A stretch of DNA of 64,000 nucleotides from Actinomyces sp. (GCF_030530635.1 NZ_JAUMUL010000005.1:15119-79118), one strand, 5' to 3'. Shown: positions 39,083 to 48,809, counted from the stretch's first letter. Made by a program: numbers and translations. Notes: a model not told the origin generated them from the letters alone.

Positions 39083-39814
39083 ATGACAACTGCAAACACA
39101 CACGGGCGGTCTCGCCACACGCTGGTCCCAGCCCTGGCCCTGCTGCTGGCAGGCACCCTGGCACTGGGCGCCTGCGGCTCCCGTGCCGGCGGCGATGGCG
39201 CGTCCACACCTGCCACGTCTGCCGAAACGGTCGACAGCACCGCTCCCACCGCCACAGATGACGCCTCCGCCCCGGGCTCCCCCGCCGTCTCCCAGGCACC
39301 AACCATCACCGGTTCCCTCACCCAGGAGGAGACCAGCCCCTCCGGCGCGCCCGCCTGGGGTACCGGCACCGACGGCCAGGCTGCGGCAGACGGCTCCGCG
39401 CTGATCATCTCCGATGTGCGCATCGGTTCGCACGACGACGAGGATTACTCCCGTTTCGTAGTCGAGTTCTCCGGGGACGGCACTCCCGGCTGGACCACAC
39501 AGTGGACCAATCAGGCCCACACCCTGGGCAAGGGCGACCCAATCACTGTCAGGGGCGACTACACCCTGGTGGTCACCGGCACCGGGGTCACCATGCCCAT
39601 CAGCGAGGAACAGCGGGCCGTGGCTTACACCGAGCCGGTCCGCTTCGACTTCGACGCCGTCGATCGCGACCACGATGAGGGCATTGAGGAGGCCTACCTG
39701 GACCTGGCCTTCGAGGATCAGTTCCAGGTGGTTCTTGGCACCGACTCCCGGACCTTCCGGATCTTCACGCTCACCAACCCCACTCGTCTGGTGATAGACG
39801 TGGCCGATGACTGA
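39083..39814 (+). CDS. AMIN-like domain lipoprotein
   Basis: The 243-residue protein has a lipoprotein signal: charged head (TANTHGRSRH), hydrophobic stretch LVPALALLLAGTLAL and lipobox LGAC at about residue 31, so the mature protein is lipid-anchored outside the cell. A Ser/Thr/Ala/Pro linker runs to about residue 100. The last ~145 residues resemble the AMIN-like domain of actinobacterial lipoproteins (SRFVVEFSGDGTPGW, then RLVIDVADD at the end). AMIN domains bind cell wall or septal structures; the function here is unknown. Confidence 0.8.
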   Translation: MTTANTHGRSRHTLVPALALLLAGTLALGACGSRAGGDGASTPATSAETVDSTAPTATDDASAPGSPAVSQAPTITGSLTQEETSPSGAPAWGTGTDGQAAADGSALIISDVRIGSHDDEDYSRFVVEFSGDGTPGWTTQWTNQAHTLGKGDPITVRGDYTLVVTGTGVTMPISEEQRAVAYTEPVRFDFDAVDRDHDEGIEEAYLDLAFEDQFQVVLGTDSRTFRIFTLTNPTRLVIDVADD

Positions 39815-39885
39815 CACCGACGACTGATACCGGTTACGACGACGCCAGCGGCGGACCCGGTCGGTCGACGGGGCGTGGGTCTGCG

Positions 39886-39960
39886 GCGATTCGGCACTTG
39901 GCATCGGCGCTTCGGCTCCCAGAGGTACGAACCGTCAGGCCGATGTACGAAGCGTCATAG
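39886..39960. repeat. Two inverted plus two direct units, 20-21 bp period
   Basis: GCGATTCGGC (39886) and GCGCTTCGGC (39907) are 21 bp apart. They are followed by GTACGAACCGTCA (39925) and GTACGAAGCGTCA (39945), 20 bp apart; CGAAGCG is the partial reverse complement of the first pair. It lies in the convergent gap between the lipoprotein gene and gpsA. Confidence 0.45.
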
Positions 39961-39973
39961 CAAAGGTTGCAGC

Positions 39974-40011
39974 GTCGTCGTAGGCGCCGCATTGTCGTCG
40001 TAGGCGCCGCA
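39974..40011 (+). repeat. Two copies of an 18-bp repeat at 20-bp period
   Basis: GTCGTCGTAGGCGCCGCA is perfectly repeated at 39974-39991 and 39994-40011. A reversed partial copy, TACGACGACGCC, lies about 130 bp upstream, at the end of the lipoprotein gene. Confidence 0.65.
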
Positions 40012-40068
40012 GCGTCGGGCCCGCATGCCGAGCCGCCCAAGCACTCGCGCCCACCACACGGCCGAACA

Positions 40069-40182
40069 CACGAGTTCGCCCCGCATACACGAGTTCGTCT
40101 CCGAAGCACGAGTTTTAAACGGTTTGCACGTGTATAACCCATGCAAACCTCCAAAACTCGTGTATGAGGCGCAAACACGTGT
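40069..40182. repeat. 19-bp-period array (unit CACGAGTT) with inverted copies and hairpin
   Basis: CACGAGTTCG at 40069 and 40088 and CACGAGTTTT at 40107 are exactly 19 bp apart. Inverted copies AAAACTCGTGT (40153-40163) and CAAACACGTGT (40172-40182) are also 19 bp apart. The third direct and first inverted units, with GGTTTGCA (40121-40128) and TGCAAACC (40142-40149), form a long interrupted hairpin at 40107-40162 with a 13-nt loop. It could act as a bidirectional terminator between the lipoprotein gene and gpsA. The strip is markedly AT-richer than its surroundings. Confidence 0.7.
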
Positions 40183-40255
40183 TCATGGCGGTAGCAGCCG
40201 CGCACGGCACCGGGGACGTGGATACCCGCCGCCAAGGCAGCGGGACCTACACCGT

Positions 40256-40297
40256 CATATCGACCGACCTCGACGGTAACGTCGACCGACCTCGATG
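40256..40297 (-). repeat. Dispersed CCGAGRTCGGT repeat, reverse orientation, two units
   Basis: CGACCGACCTCGA occurs at 40261-40273 and 40283-40295, 22 bp apart; reversed it reads TCGAGGTCGGTCG, matching the dispersed family, and the terminal ATATGA resembles the end unit at 36603 and 46914. It abuts the 3' end of gpsA. Confidence 0.65.
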
Positions 40298-40302
40298 AAG
40301 GG

Positions 40303-41367
40303 TCAGGTCAGCGGCGCGGCGTTGACGCCCTCGGCCTTGCGGGGGCGGGACAGCAGGGCGTCGTTGATCTCCTCCACGGTGGCTGCGCCCTCGACGACGG
40401 CGACCACCCCCGCAGTAATGGGCATGTCCACCCCGTGCGCACGCGCCAGGTCGAGCACGGCGCGCGCGGACTTGGCGCCCTCGGCGACCCCGCGCGAAGC
40501 AGCGGCGGCCTGATCCACGCTCATCCCTTCACCTAGACGCCGCCCAAAGGTTTGGTTGCGCGACAGCGGTGAGGAGCAGGTGGCCACCAGATCTCCCATG
40601 CCGGCCAGCCCGGCAAAGGTCTCGGGCTTGGCCCCGAGCGCCATCCCCAGGCGGGTGATCTCCACCAGCCCGCGGGTGATGACGGTAGCCTTGGAGTTGT
40701 CGCCGAAGCCGCGCCCGGCAGTGATGCCGACGGCCAGGGCGATCACGTTCTTCACCGCTCCGCACAGCTCCACGCCGAGCACGTCGGTGTTGGTGTAGGG
40801 CCGGAAGGTGCCAGTTGCACACAAGGCGGCCACGCGTACGGCCACGGCCTCATCCTGCGCCGCCACCACGGTGGCGGTCGGCTGTCCAGCCGCGATCTCG
40901 TCGGCCAGGTTCGGCCCGGAGACGACGGCTATGCGAGAGGCAGACAGGTCGAGTGCCTGCGCGATGACCTGGCTCATGCGCAGTCCTGTACCGGCCTCCA
41001 CCCCCTTCATCAGGGACACGACGATGGCACCATCGTTCAGGGCACCCCGCAGTGGCGCGAGCACACTGCGTGCCGTCTGGGAGGGCACCACCACGACGAC
41101 GATCCCCGCCCCGGTGATAGCCTCCCGGATATCCGTGGTGGCATTGACGGTCTCCGGCAACCGGATACCGGGCAGGTAGCGGTTATTGGTCCCGGCGTTG
41201 ATCTCGGCTGCTACCTCCGGCCGACGCGCCCAAATGACGGTCGGAGTACCGGCCTGTGCGAGCAGGCGGGCGAAGGTCGTACCCCAGGCGCCGGCACCAA
41301 TGACGGCGGCCCGACGCACCTCCGAGCTGACGGAGCCCTCAGAACCGGCGGAGTCAGCGGAATTCAT
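40303..41367 (-). CDS. gpsA: Glycerol-3-phosphate dehydrogenase [NAD(P)+]
   Basis: GpsA reduces dihydroxyacetone phosphate to sn-glycerol-3-phosphate for phospholipids. The 354-residue protein has the Rossmann motif VIGAGAWGTTFARLLA, VSLMKGVE, SGPNLADEIA, the catalytic lysine region GVELCGAVKNVIALAVGI, and a C-terminal helical domain with TRGLVEITRLG and LAGMGDLVATC. Its ATG overlaps the plsC stop (ATGA), coupling it to the next enzyme of phosphatidate synthesis. Confidence 0.96.
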   Translation of the reverse strand: MNSADSAGSEGSVSSEVRRAAVIGAGAWGTTFARLLAQAGTPTVIWARRPEVAAEINAGTNNRYLPGIRLPETVNATTDIREAITGAGIVVVVVPSQTARSVLAPLRGALNDGAIVVSLMKGVEAGTGLRMSQVIAQALDLSASRIAVVSGPNLADEIAAGQPTATVVAAQDEAVAVRVAALCATGTFRPYTNTDVLGVELCGAVKNVIALAVGITAGRGFGDNSKATVITRGLVEITRLGMALGAKPETFAGLAGMGDLVATCSSPLSRNQTFGRRLGEGMSVDQAAAASRGVAEGAKSARAVLDLARAHGVDMPITAGVVAVVEGAATVEEINDALLSRPRKAEGVNAAPLT

Positions 41368-42218
41368 GACTGGTGCTCCTCACCGGAACTATTGGCCGCC
41401 GGAAGGCTATCCGGGCCGTCCGCGGATCCGCCGTCACCCGCATCCGCATCCGCAGCCGGTGGCGTCGGCGGGTCGGGGCGGCGCACGCCGATGTTGCCCT
41501 TACCCGGATCGCCGTCGTACTTGATGTCGAAGGGACGGGGGGCCTTCTCACCTCGCAGCTGCTCAACCAGCTCGGTGATGCGGCGCATTATCTCGGCGGT
41601 GGCGGCACGCACGGCGTCGCGATCGGAAATGTCCGAGCCGAAGCCGGTCAGGTCGAAGGGCTCACCGATCCGGACGTCCACGTCCTTGCGGGGGAAGGGG
41701 TGGAAGCCACTGCCGTAGGCGCCCAGCACATGCTGAGCCCCCCACTGGCCCATGGGCAGCACCGGCGCACCGGTGCGCATGGCCAGGCGGGCCGCACCGG
41801 TCTTGCCGGTCATGGGCCATTGCAGCGGGTCGCGTGAGAGGGTGCCCTCGGGGAAGATCATGATCGGATCGCCGGCGAGCAGACGCCGTTCTGCCTCTGC
41901 CAGGGAGTTGCCGGCATTGGCCGAATCCCGGTACACGGGGATCTGGCCCCCCGCACTGAACACGTGGCCGAGGACGGGGATCTCGAACAGCTGCGACTTG
42001 GCCAGCGAGTAGATGGGCACGTCCTCATCCACCAGCGCCCGCATGGCCGTGAGCGGGTCCAGGTTGGACAGGTGATTGGCGACGGCGATGAAGCCACCCT
42101 CGCGGGGGATGTTCTCCGTACCGGTCACATGCTGCTTGGATACCGCCTTGAGGAACGGGATGATCGCCCCCCGGGCAGCGAAGCGGTAGAAGGGGGTCAT
42201 GCGTCGTGTGGTGGGCAC
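41364..42218 (-). CDS. plsC: 1-acyl-sn-glycerol-3-phosphate acyltransferase
   Basis: PlsC acylates lysophosphatidate to phosphatidate at the membrane. The 284-residue protein has the acyltransferase motif NHLSNLDP (HX4D), GGQIPVYRD, FPEGTLSRD and APVLPMGQWG. The C-terminal ~40 residues are Pro/Ala/Asp-rich and disordered. The GTG at 42218 gives MPTTRRMTPF; an ATG six codons later is also possible. It precedes gpsA with a 4-nt overlap. Confidence 0.93.
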   Translation of the reverse strand: MPTTRRMTPFYRFAARGAIIPFLKAVSKQHVTGTENIPREGGFIAVANHLSNLDPLTAMRALVDEDVPIYSLAKSQLFEIPVLGHVFSAGGQIPVYRDSANAGNSLAEAERRLLAGDPIMIFPEGTLSRDPLQWPMTGKTGAARLAMRTGAPVLPMGQWGAQHVLGAYGSGFHPFPRKDVDVRIGEPFDLTGFGSDISDRDAVRAATAEIMRRITELVEQLRGEKAPRPFDIKYDGDPGKGNIGVRRPDPPTPPAADADAGDGGSADGPDSLPAANSSGEEHQS

Positions 42219-42293
42219 GTCGGCACTCTACCCACTATCAGGCCCGCCCGGTGGCGGTCTCCCAAGGTCCGGGTGGATCGGCCCGTGATCGGC

Positions 42294-43616
42294 TCAGGCC
42301 AGTCGAGTGACGTCGGCGTCGAGGGCGGTGAGCTTGTTCATGAAGTGCTCGTAGCCGCGGTCGATGAGGTTGACACCCTCCACTCGGCTGGTTCCCTCCG
42401 CGGCGAGCGCGGCAATCAGATGAGAAAATCCGCCGCGCAGGTCGGGCACGACGATGTCGGTCCCCTGCAACGGAGTGGGGCCGGAGACGACGGCGGAGTG
42501 GTAGAAGTTGCGCTGGCCGAAGCGGCAGGCGGTGCCGCCCAGGCACTCCCGGTACACCTGGATGGTGGCGCCCATTTTGCGCAGGGCTCCGGTGAATCCG
42601 AAACGGTTCTCGTACACGGTCTCGTGGACGATGGACAGGCCCTCCGCCTGGGTCAGGGCCACTACCAGGGGCTGCTGCCAGTCGGTCATGAAACCGGGGT
42701 GGACGTTGGTCTCCACCACGATGCTCTTCAGGTCGCCACCGGGATGGTAGAAGCGAATGCCGTCCTCACGCACGTCAAAGGCGCCACCGACCTTGCGGAA
42801 GATGTTCAGGAATGTGGTCATATCGCTCTGGTGGGCGCCATGGACGAATACGTCACCGCGGGTGGCCAGTGCGGCGGACGCCCAGGATGCGGTCTCGATG
42901 CGGTCGGGCAGAGCACGGTGGTTGTAACCAACCAACTCGTCGACGCCCTCGACGTGGATGGTGCGGTCCGTGTCCACTGAAATGATGGCGCCCATCTTCT
43001 GCAGCACGTCCACAAGATCCATGATCTCCGGCTCGACGGCGGCGCCGCGCAGTTCGGTGAGTCCCTCCGCCCGCACGGCCGTCAGCAGGGTCTGCTCGGT
43101 GGCGCCGACGGACGGGTAGGGCAACTCGATGACGGTGCCGCGCAGCCCGTCGGGGGCGGTCAGCCGTATGCCCTGGGGCTGCTTATCCACGATAGCGCCG
43201 AAGCCGCGCAGGATGTCCAAGTGGAAGTCGATAGGCCGATCGCCGATGCGACAGCCGCCCAGGTCGGGGATGAAGGCCTCGCCGAGCCGGTGCAGTAGCG
43301 GCCCGCAGAACAGGATCGGGATGCGGGAGGAGCCGGCATGCGCGTCAATATCGGCCACATGGGCGCTCTCAACCCTGGAGGGGTCCAGACGCAGCACGCC
43401 CTCGGCCTGATCGTATTCAACGCTCACTCCGTGCAGGGACAGCAGCCCGGATACGACGTCGACGTCGCGGATGAGCGGAACGTTGTGCAGCACCGACGGC
43501 GTAGTGCCCAGCAGCGCGGCGACCATCGCCTTGGGGACGAGATTCTTGGCCCCGCGGACGGTGATCTCACCGTTGAGCGGGCGCCCGCCCTCGACCTGGA
43601 GCAGACCGTCGACCAT
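42294..43616 (-). CDS. murA: UDP-N-acetylglucosamine 1-carboxyvinyltransferase
   Basis: MurA transfers enolpyruvate to UDP-GlcNAc, the first committed step of peptidoglycan synthesis and the fosfomycin target. The 440-residue protein begins MVDGLLQVEGGRPLNGEITVRGAKN. It carries the catalytic-cysteine loop LGGCRIGDRPIDFH, so it is not the naturally resistant Cys-to-Asp form. The C-terminus RVEGVNLIDRGYEHFMNKL is typical. CGGAGGT before the ATG at 43616 fixes the start. Confidence 0.96.
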   Translation of the reverse strand: MVDGLLQVEGGRPLNGEITVRGAKNLVPKAMVAALLGTTPSVLHNVPLIRDVDVVSGLLSLHGVSVEYDQAEGVLRLDPSRVESAHVADIDAHAGSSRIPILFCGPLLHRLGEAFIPDLGGCRIGDRPIDFHLDILRGFGAIVDKQPQGIRLTAPDGLRGTVIELPYPSVGATEQTLLTAVRAEGLTELRGAAVEPEIMDLVDVLQKMGAIISVDTDRTIHVEGVDELVGYNHRALPDRIETASWASAALATRGDVFVHGAHQSDMTTFLNIFRKVGGAFDVREDGIRFYHPGGDLKSIVVETNVHPGFMTDWQQPLVVALTQAEGLSIVHETVYENRFGFTGALRKMGATIQVYRECLGGTACRFGQRNFYHSAVVSGPTPLQGTDIVVPDLRGGFSHLIAALAAEGTSRVEGVNLIDRGYEHFMNKLTALDADVTRLA

Positions 43617-43803
43617 GCGTACCTCCGATTGTTCGGGTGAAGACCGGGCACCGCGGTTAAAGGCGCCCGCCGCGCCGGGCGCGGGTGTTCTCAGCATAGG
43701 CGGCGCGCAGGCGCGCGGAGGTGTCCGCACCCCGCCCACAGCGAACCGGGCCGTGTCCTTCAACTCACCGATGTGGTGATCTGTGCCGGCCTATCCGGAA
43801 TAC

Positions 43804-44487
43804 TCAGGCCCCCGGACGCAGGAAGGGGTAGCCGATGGGCACGGGCATGTCCACGGAGTGGGCGGGCACGACCGGGGCGGGCGGCTCGTGACGGGCCGGC
43901 AGGGTACGCGGCTTGTAGGCGGGACGGGCCAGCTCATAGGCGCTGATGGCATCCTCGTGGGTGAGGGTCAACGAAATGTCGTCCAACCCCTCCATCAGGG
44001 TCCAGCGCACGTAGTCGTCGATCTGGAACACGGAGCGGAAGCCACCGGCGTCCACGGTGCGTTGCTCCAGGTCCACGGTGATCTCGGTGCCGGGCTCGGT
44101 CTCGAGTATCTTCCACAGCTGCTCGGTGTCCTCCTGACTGATGACGCCGGCCACCAGCCCCTGCTTACCGGCGTTGCCGCGGAAGATGTCGGCGAAGCGG
44201 GGGGCGAGCACCACCTTGAAGCCGTAGTCCTTCAGCGCCCATACGGCGTGCTCACGGGAGGAGCCGGTGCCGAAGTCCGGGCCGGCTACCAGCACGCTGG
44301 CACGCTTGTAGGCGTCCTGATTGAGAATGAAGTCGGCCTCACCCGCCCGCCAGGAGGCGAACAGCGCATCCTCGAATCCGGTGCGGGTGATGCGCTTGAG
44401 GTAGACGGCCGGGATGATCTGGTCGGTGTCGACGGCGCTGCGGCGCAGGGGGGCGCCGATGCCGGTGTGACGGATGAACTTCTCCAT
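43804..44487 (-). CDS. leuD: 3-isopropylmalate dehydratase small subunit
   Basis: LeuD and LeuC isomerise 2- to 3-isopropylmalate in leucine synthesis. The 227-residue protein shows [24 protein letters not shown] and [22 protein letters not shown], both diagnostic, then the swivel domain to about residue 195. The C-terminal ~30 residues ([17 protein letters not shown] onward) are a genus-like extension. It follows leuC by 63 nt. Confidence 0.96.
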   Translation of the reverse strand: MEKFIRHTGIGAPLRRSAVDTDQIIPAVYLKRITRTGFEDALFASWRAGEADFILNQDAYKRASVLVAGPDFGTGSSREHAVWALKDYGFKVVLAPRFADIFRGNAGKQGLVAGVISQEDTEQLWKILETEPGTEITVDLEQRTVDAGGFRSVFQIDDYVRWTLMEGLDDISLTLTHEDAISAYELARPAYKPRTLPARHEPPAPVVPAHSVDMPVPIGYPFLRPGA

Positions 44488-44550
44488 GACGGTTTGCGGG
44501 ATTCTCTCTTAGGTCTCGGATAAGGACTCGGAGCGGAAGCGGCGGAGTTG

Positions 44551-45969
44551 TCAGGCAGCGGCCGGCTCCGACAGGTCTGCGGGAGTGGACAGCGTGCCCC
44601 GCACCGCGGTGGCGGCGGCGACGGCGGGCGAGACCAGGTGAGTGCGTCCGCCCTTGCCCTGCCGGCCCTCGAAGTTGCGGTTGGAGGTGGAGGCGGCGCA
44701 CTCTCCGGGCGAGAGCTGGTCGGGGTTCATGCCCAGGCACATGGAGCAGCCGGCATTGCGCCACTCGGCGCCGAAGTCTTTGAACACCCGGTCCAGTCCC
44801 TCGGCCTCGGCCTGCAGGCGGATGCGGGCGGAGGCCGGCACCACCAGCATCCGCAGTCCGGGCGCCTTCGTACGCCCCTTGATGACCGCGGCGGCGGCAC
44901 GCAGGTCCTCAATGCGGCCGTTGGTGCACGAGCCGAGGAAGACAGTGTCTACCCTGATGTCCCGCAGCGGCGTGCCCGGGCGCAGGTCCATGTACTCCAG
45001 GGCCCGCTCAGCCGCACGGCGCGCCGTCTCGTCGGCGATGTCCTCGGGGTCGGGGACGGCGCCCGAGATGGGCAGGCCCTGACCGGGGTTGGTGCCCCAG
45101 GTGACGAAGGGCTCAATGTCGCTGCCCTTCAGGATCACCTCGGTATCGAAGACGGCGTCGTCGTCGGTTCGCAGGGAACTCCAGTAGGCGACGGCGGCCT
45201 CCCAGTCCTCCCCCTCCGGGGCGTGCGGGCGGCCCTTCAGGTAGGCGAAGGTGGTCTCATCGGGGGCGATCATGCCGGCACGGGCACCGGCCTCGATACT
45301 CATGTTGCAGATAGTCATGCGGGCCTCCATCGACAGCTGCTCGATGGCACGGCCGCGGTACTCGATGACGTGGCCCTGGGCGCCGTTGGTGCCGATCTTG
45401 GCGATGATGGCCAGGATAATGTCTTTGGCGCCGCTGCCTGCGGGCAGATCCCCGTCGATGAGCACGCTCATGGTCTTGAAGGGGGCCACGGGCAGGGTCT
45501 GGGTGGCCAGCACGTGCTCGACCTGGCTGGTGCCGATGCCGAAGGCGAGCGCCCCGAAGGCTCCGTGGGTGGAGGTGTGGGAGTCCCCGCACACAACGGT
45601 CATACCCGGCTGGGTCAGGCCCAGCTGCGGGCCGACGGCGTGGACGATGCCCTGATCGGCGTCGCCGAGGGAGTGCAGGCGCACCCCGAACTCGGCACAG
45701 TTGGCGCGCAGGGTCTCGATCTGAGTCCGGGAGGTGACGTCCGCAATGGGCAGGTCGATGTCCAGGGTGGGGGTGTTGTGATCCTCGGTCGCCAGGGTGA
45801 GGTCGGGTCGACGCACCTGGCGGCCCGCCAGGCGCAGGCCCTCGAAGGCCTGAGGGCTGGTGACCTCGTGCACCAGGTGCAGGTCGATGTAAAGCAGGTC
45901 CGGGGCTCCGTCAGCGCCGGGGGCGACGACGTGGTCGCGCCACACCTTCTGTGCCAGAGTCATTCCCAT
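44551..45969 (-). CDS. leuC: 3-isopropylmalate dehydratase large subunit
   Basis: LeuC carries the catalytic 4Fe-4S cluster. The 472-residue protein has [39 protein letters not shown] and the cluster cysteines in [10 protein letters not shown] and in [19 protein letters not shown] 7 nt before the ATG at 45969 supports this start. It is divergent from the IclR regulator 142 bp away, the arrangement of LtbR/NdgR-controlled leuCD operons. Confidence 0.96.
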   Translation of the reverse strand: MGMTLAQKVWRDHVVAPGADGAPDLLYIDLHLVHEVTSPQAFEGLRLAGRQVRRPDLTLATEDHNTPTLDIDLPIADVTSRTQIETLRANCAEFGVRLHSLGDADQGIVHAVGPQLGLTQPGMTVVCGDSHTSTHGAFGALAFGIGTSQVEHVLATQTLPVAPFKTMSVLIDGDLPAGSGAKDIILAIIAKIGTNGAQGHVIEYRGRAIEQLSMEARMTICNMSIEAGARAGMIAPDETTFAYLKGRPHAPEGEDWEAAVAYWSSLRTDDDAVFDTEVILKGSDIEPFVTWGTNPGQGLPISGAVPDPEDIADETARRAAERALEYMDLRPGTPLRDIRVDTVFLGSCTNGRIEDLRAAAAVIKGRTKAPGLRMLVVPASARIRLQAEAEGLDRVFKDFGAEWRNAGCSMCLGMNPDQLSPGECAASTSNRNFEGRQGKGGRTHLVSPAVAAATAVRGTLSTPADLSEPAAA

Positions 45970-46111
45970 CGCTGCACTTCCTTTCCTGAGGCGGTTCCTG
46001 GGACGTTCTACCCGCATGCCCGCCCGGAATGTGCGGAACCGGCAAATACGGGCCCGTTTTCTGACTGCACGCTACTTGAAGTCTCAACACTCGGAATGGC
46101 AGTATCAGATT
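45970..46111. promoter_or_regulatory. leuC / IclR-regulator divergent control region
   Basis: These 142 bp separate the two divergent starts and must contain both promoters and, by analogy with LtbR/NdgR, the regulator's operator. I see no convincing palindrome by eye. The IclR ATG lies just after TATCAGAT with no Shine-Dalgarno, compatible with a leaderless mRNA. Confidence 0.4.
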
Positions 46112-46852
46112 ATGGACGGTCTGGGCGATATCGAAAGCGGCAGCGGCGTCGGGGTCATCGACAAGGCCGCGCTGGTCATGAGCGCCCTGGAGGCGGGGCC
46201 GGCCACACTGGCACAGCTGGTCACCACCACACACCTGGCCCGCCCGACGGCGCACCGAATCGCGGTGGCGCTGGAATACCACCGTCTGCTCTCCCGTGAC
46301 GCGCAGGGGCGGTTCATCCTGGGACCACGACTGAATGAGCTCGCCTCCGCCGCCGGTGAGGACCATCTGCTCGCCGCCGCAGGCCCGGTACTGGCCGCCC
46401 TGCGGGACAAGACGCATGAATCCGCGCAGCTGTACCGCCGGCAGGGCGACGTGCGGGTATGCGTGGCCAACGCCGAACGCCCGATCGGACTGCGCGACTC
46501 CATCCCCGTGGGCGCGACCATGTCCATGCAGGGCGGCTCGGGCGCACAGGTGCTGCTGGCGTGGGAGGAGCCCGACCGGCTGCATCGCGGCCTGACAGGC
46601 GCCCGGTTCAACGCCACCATGCTGTCCGCGGTGCGCCGACGCGGCTGGGCCCAGTCGGTGGGCGAGCGTGAGCCGGGGGTGGCCAGCGTGTCCGCTCCGG
46701 TCCGCGGGGCCAGCGGGAAGGTCGTCGCGGCCGTTTCCATCTCGGGGCCGATCGAGCGCATGGGCCGTCAGCCCGGGCGGGTGCACGGCCCGGTGGTGGC
46801 CGCCGCCGCTCGCCGCCTGTCTGACGTGCTGCGCAATAACGACGAGGGCTGA
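46112..46852 (+). CDS. IclR-family regulator (LtbR/NdgR-like) of leucine genes
   Basis: The ~246-residue protein has an N-terminal IclR winged helix (residues ~12-75: VIDKAALVMSALEAGPATLAQL and LARPTAHRIAVALEYHRLL) and a C-terminal effector domain with VGATMSMQGGSGAQVLL. In Corynebacterium and Streptomyces the orthologue (LtbR/NdgR), divergent from leuCD, represses or activates leucine biosynthesis; the same layout is seen here. The ATG at 46112 (MDGLGDIES) fits family starts; an open upstream extension overlaps the leuC promoter region and is unlikely. Confidence 0.88.
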   Translation: MDGLGDIESGSGVGVIDKAALVMSALEAGPATLAQLVTTTHLARPTAHRIAVALEYHRLLSRDAQGRFILGPRLNELASAAGEDHLLAAAGPVLAALRDKTHESAQLYRRQGDVRVCVANAERPIGLRDSIPVGATMSMQGGSGAQVLLAWEEPDRLHRGLTGARFNATMLSAVRRRGWAQSVGEREPGVASVSAPVRGASGKVVAAVSISGPIERMGRQPGRVHGPVVAAAARRLSDVLRNNDEG

Positions 46853-46890
46853 GCGCCCCCTCTCCTCCCCCACCCCTCACCCCACCCCTC

Positions 46891-46932
46891 CCGAGATCGG
46901 TAGAAGTTACGTGCCGAGGTCGGTAGATATGG
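46891..46932 (+). repeat. Dispersed CCGAGRTCGGT repeat, two units, 23-bp period
   Basis: CCGAGATCGGTAGAAGTTAC starts at 46891 and the end-type unit CCGAGGTCGGTAGATATGG at 46914, 23 bp later. It lies between the convergent IclR regulator and glycosyltransferase genes. Confidence 0.8.
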
Positions 46933-46975
46933 TTACTGAAGCCGGCACGGCGGTCCGGCGTGGGCTCACCCGCAG

Positions 46976-48112
46976 TCAACTACGCCGGTGCAGTTCGATC
47001 GCCCGCCGGTAGGCGTCAACGTTCATGGCGGTTACCGCACCCCACACCGGAAGCGGGTCGACGGTGTAGTTGTGCTCCTTGATCCACCCCAATTGGTCGG
47101 GATTCGTCATCAGCTCTGCGAGCGCCCGAGTCAGGTCGGCGTTGTCGTCGCCGAGGAGCCCGTCGACGCCGTCGGTAATGAAGTCCGCAACGCCGGAGGA
47201 TCGCAGGGCGACGACGGCCAGTCCTGCAGACCGCGCCTCCAGTACGCTGATCCCGAATGAGTCGGCGGGCGAGGTCTGCAGGTAGACGTCGGCCCGGGTG
47301 AAGGCCCGCGCCAATTCGTCCCGCTCAACCCTGCCGACCAGGGTGATGCGGTCCGTCATGCCGGAGCCGGCGACCTCCCGTGCGAGTCGGTCGCGCAGCG
47401 GTCCGTCGCCGTACATCTCCAGCACCGCGTCACAGCCGGTCCGGCGAACCGCGTCGACGAATACCCGTACGACCTGCAACGGACGCTTGCGCTCAATCCA
47501 CCGCAGCGAGGCCACTACCCGCAGCGGACGCCCCTGCACCCGCTCCACGACCCGCGGTAGCCGCCAGTGTTCGACGGTGATGCCGTTGGGCAGCACCGTG
47601 ACCGGTTTGACCGCGCCTGCTCGCTCGACCTCGGCGGCGAGCATGGAGGAGACGGCAGTCAGATCGGCTCCACCACGCTGCCATAGGCGCACCGGGCTCG
47701 CCGGGCCTAAAGCGCCGCAAGCCGCCGCCCACGGGCCGAGGACGCAGTGGAAGGTGATCGCCAGGGGCAGCTCGGCGCACCGTGCCGCCACGATCCCGGA
47801 CCAGGCGAATTGGGAGACGACGCCGGTGTGCACGTGAACCACATCGGGGCGCAGTCGCGCCATCAATACCGCCAGCTCACGCCCCGCTCGCGGATGCAGC
47901 GGCAGCTCAGCCGGAAGGCGAACCGTGGTGCGGTACACAGGGAAGCCATCGGGATCCTCCACGCTGCGGCCGCGGTCGGCACCCGTAGGAGTGGCCGTGA
48001 CGAGCGCGGGTTCATGGCCCGCCACTAACAGATTACGGGCGAGATCCCGCACTTGCGTCTCAATGCCGCCCAGCCGCGGCGCATAGCAGTCGGAGACGAT
48101 GAGCACGCGCAT
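46976..48112 (-). CDS. GT4-family glycosyltransferase
   Basis: The 378-residue GT-B fold enzyme starts MRVLIVSDCYAPRLGGIETQ. It has the N-domain motif DVVHVHTGVVSQFAWSG and a C-domain with LPNGI, the donor site FTRADVYLQTSPADSFGISVLEARSAGLAVVA and the Glu-containing EX7E region. Family members such as PimB transfer sugars to lipids or polysaccharides; the acceptor cannot be told here. The ATG at 48112 is preceded closely by GGAGG. No other envelope gene adjoins. Confidence 0.88.
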   Translation of the reverse strand: MRVLIVSDCYAPRLGGIETQVRDLARNLLVAGHEPALVTATPTGADRGRSVEDPDGFPVYRTTVRLPAELPLHPRAGRELAVLMARLRPDVVHVHTGVVSQFAWSGIVAARCAELPLAITFHCVLGPWAAACGALGPASPVRLWQRGGADLTAVSSMLAAEVERAGAVKPVTVLPNGITVEHWRLPRVVERVQGRPLRVVASLRWIERKRPLQVVRVFVDAVRRTGCDAVLEMYGDGPLRDRLAREVAGSGMTDRITLVGRVERDELARAFTRADVYLQTSPADSFGISVLEARSAGLAVVALRSSGVADFITDGVDGLLGDDNADLTRALAELMTNPDQLGWIKEHNYTVDPLPVWGAVTAMNVDAYRRAIELHRRS

Positions 48113-48231
48113 GGCCTCCAGTGTGCCATGCCGAATATGAGGATTCACGCACGCGCCCGCGGCCAACGGGGGCGCCCACGGCGTCCTTTTTAAGGCACGG
48201 GCAGGGCGAAGTCGGGGCGCGGGTCGGCGAT

Positions 48232-48717
48232 TCAGCGGGTCGGTGAGGTGCCGGCCGCATCGGCGTCCCCGAGCTGCCGGGTACGCAGGTCGGCGATGGC
48301 GGACTCGAAGTCGTCCAGGGAGTTGAAGCTGGAGTAGACGGAGGCGAAGCGCAGGTAGGCCACCTCGTCCAATTCGCGCAGCGGCTCCAGGATCGCCAGG
48401 CCCACCTCGTGGGAATCGACAATCGCGTGCCCCTTGGCACGAACCGACTCCTCGACCTTGTGAGCCAGCAGCGCCAGCTGGTCATCGGTGACCGGACGCC
48501 CCTGGCAGGCGCGGCGCACACCCCTTATAACCTTCTCGCGGGAGAAGGACTCGGTGGCGCCCGACCGCTTACGCACCGACAGACTGGCGGCCTCAATGGT
48601 GGTGAATCGCCGTCCGCATTTTGTGCATTGGCGCCGTCGGCGTATTGACGCACCGTCATCGGAGGTACGCGAGTCGACTACGCGAGATCCGCTGTGCTGA
48701 CAGAAAGGACAACGCAC
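48232..48717 (-). CDS. nrdR: Transcriptional repressor NrdR
   Basis: NrdR is the nucleotide-sensing repressor of ribonucleotide reductase genes. The 161-residue protein starts at the GTG giving [17 protein letters not shown], the usual N-terminus, with GGAGG 8 nt upstream; a GTG three codons earlier is less likely. The zinc ribbon (CPFC...[10 protein letters not shown]) is complete and the ATP-cone follows ([17 protein letters not shown] to the C-terminus). It lies in the conserved lexA-LysM-nrdR neighbourhood; no RNR gene is in the window. Confidence 0.95.
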   Translation of the reverse strand: MRCPFCQHSGSRVVDSRTSDDGASIRRRRQCTKCGRRFTTIEAASLSVRKRSGATESFSREKVIRGVRRACQGRPVTDDQLALLAHKVEESVRAKGHAIVDSHEVGLAILEPLRELDEVAYLRFASVYSSFNSLDDFESAIADLRTRQLGDADAAGTSPTR

Positions 48718-48809
48718 GCCCGCCACCTCCGGTTCTCCTCACAGCGCGTACGGTTCGGAGAGTATGTGCCCGACCGGCGGATGCGCAAGCGTCTACCGAA
48801 GGAGAACCC

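Noticed and set aside
45970..46111. Leucine leader peptide or T-box upstream of leuC
   Set aside because: No Leu-codon run and no T-box or attenuator-like hairpin was found; the divergent IclR regulator is sufficient explanation.
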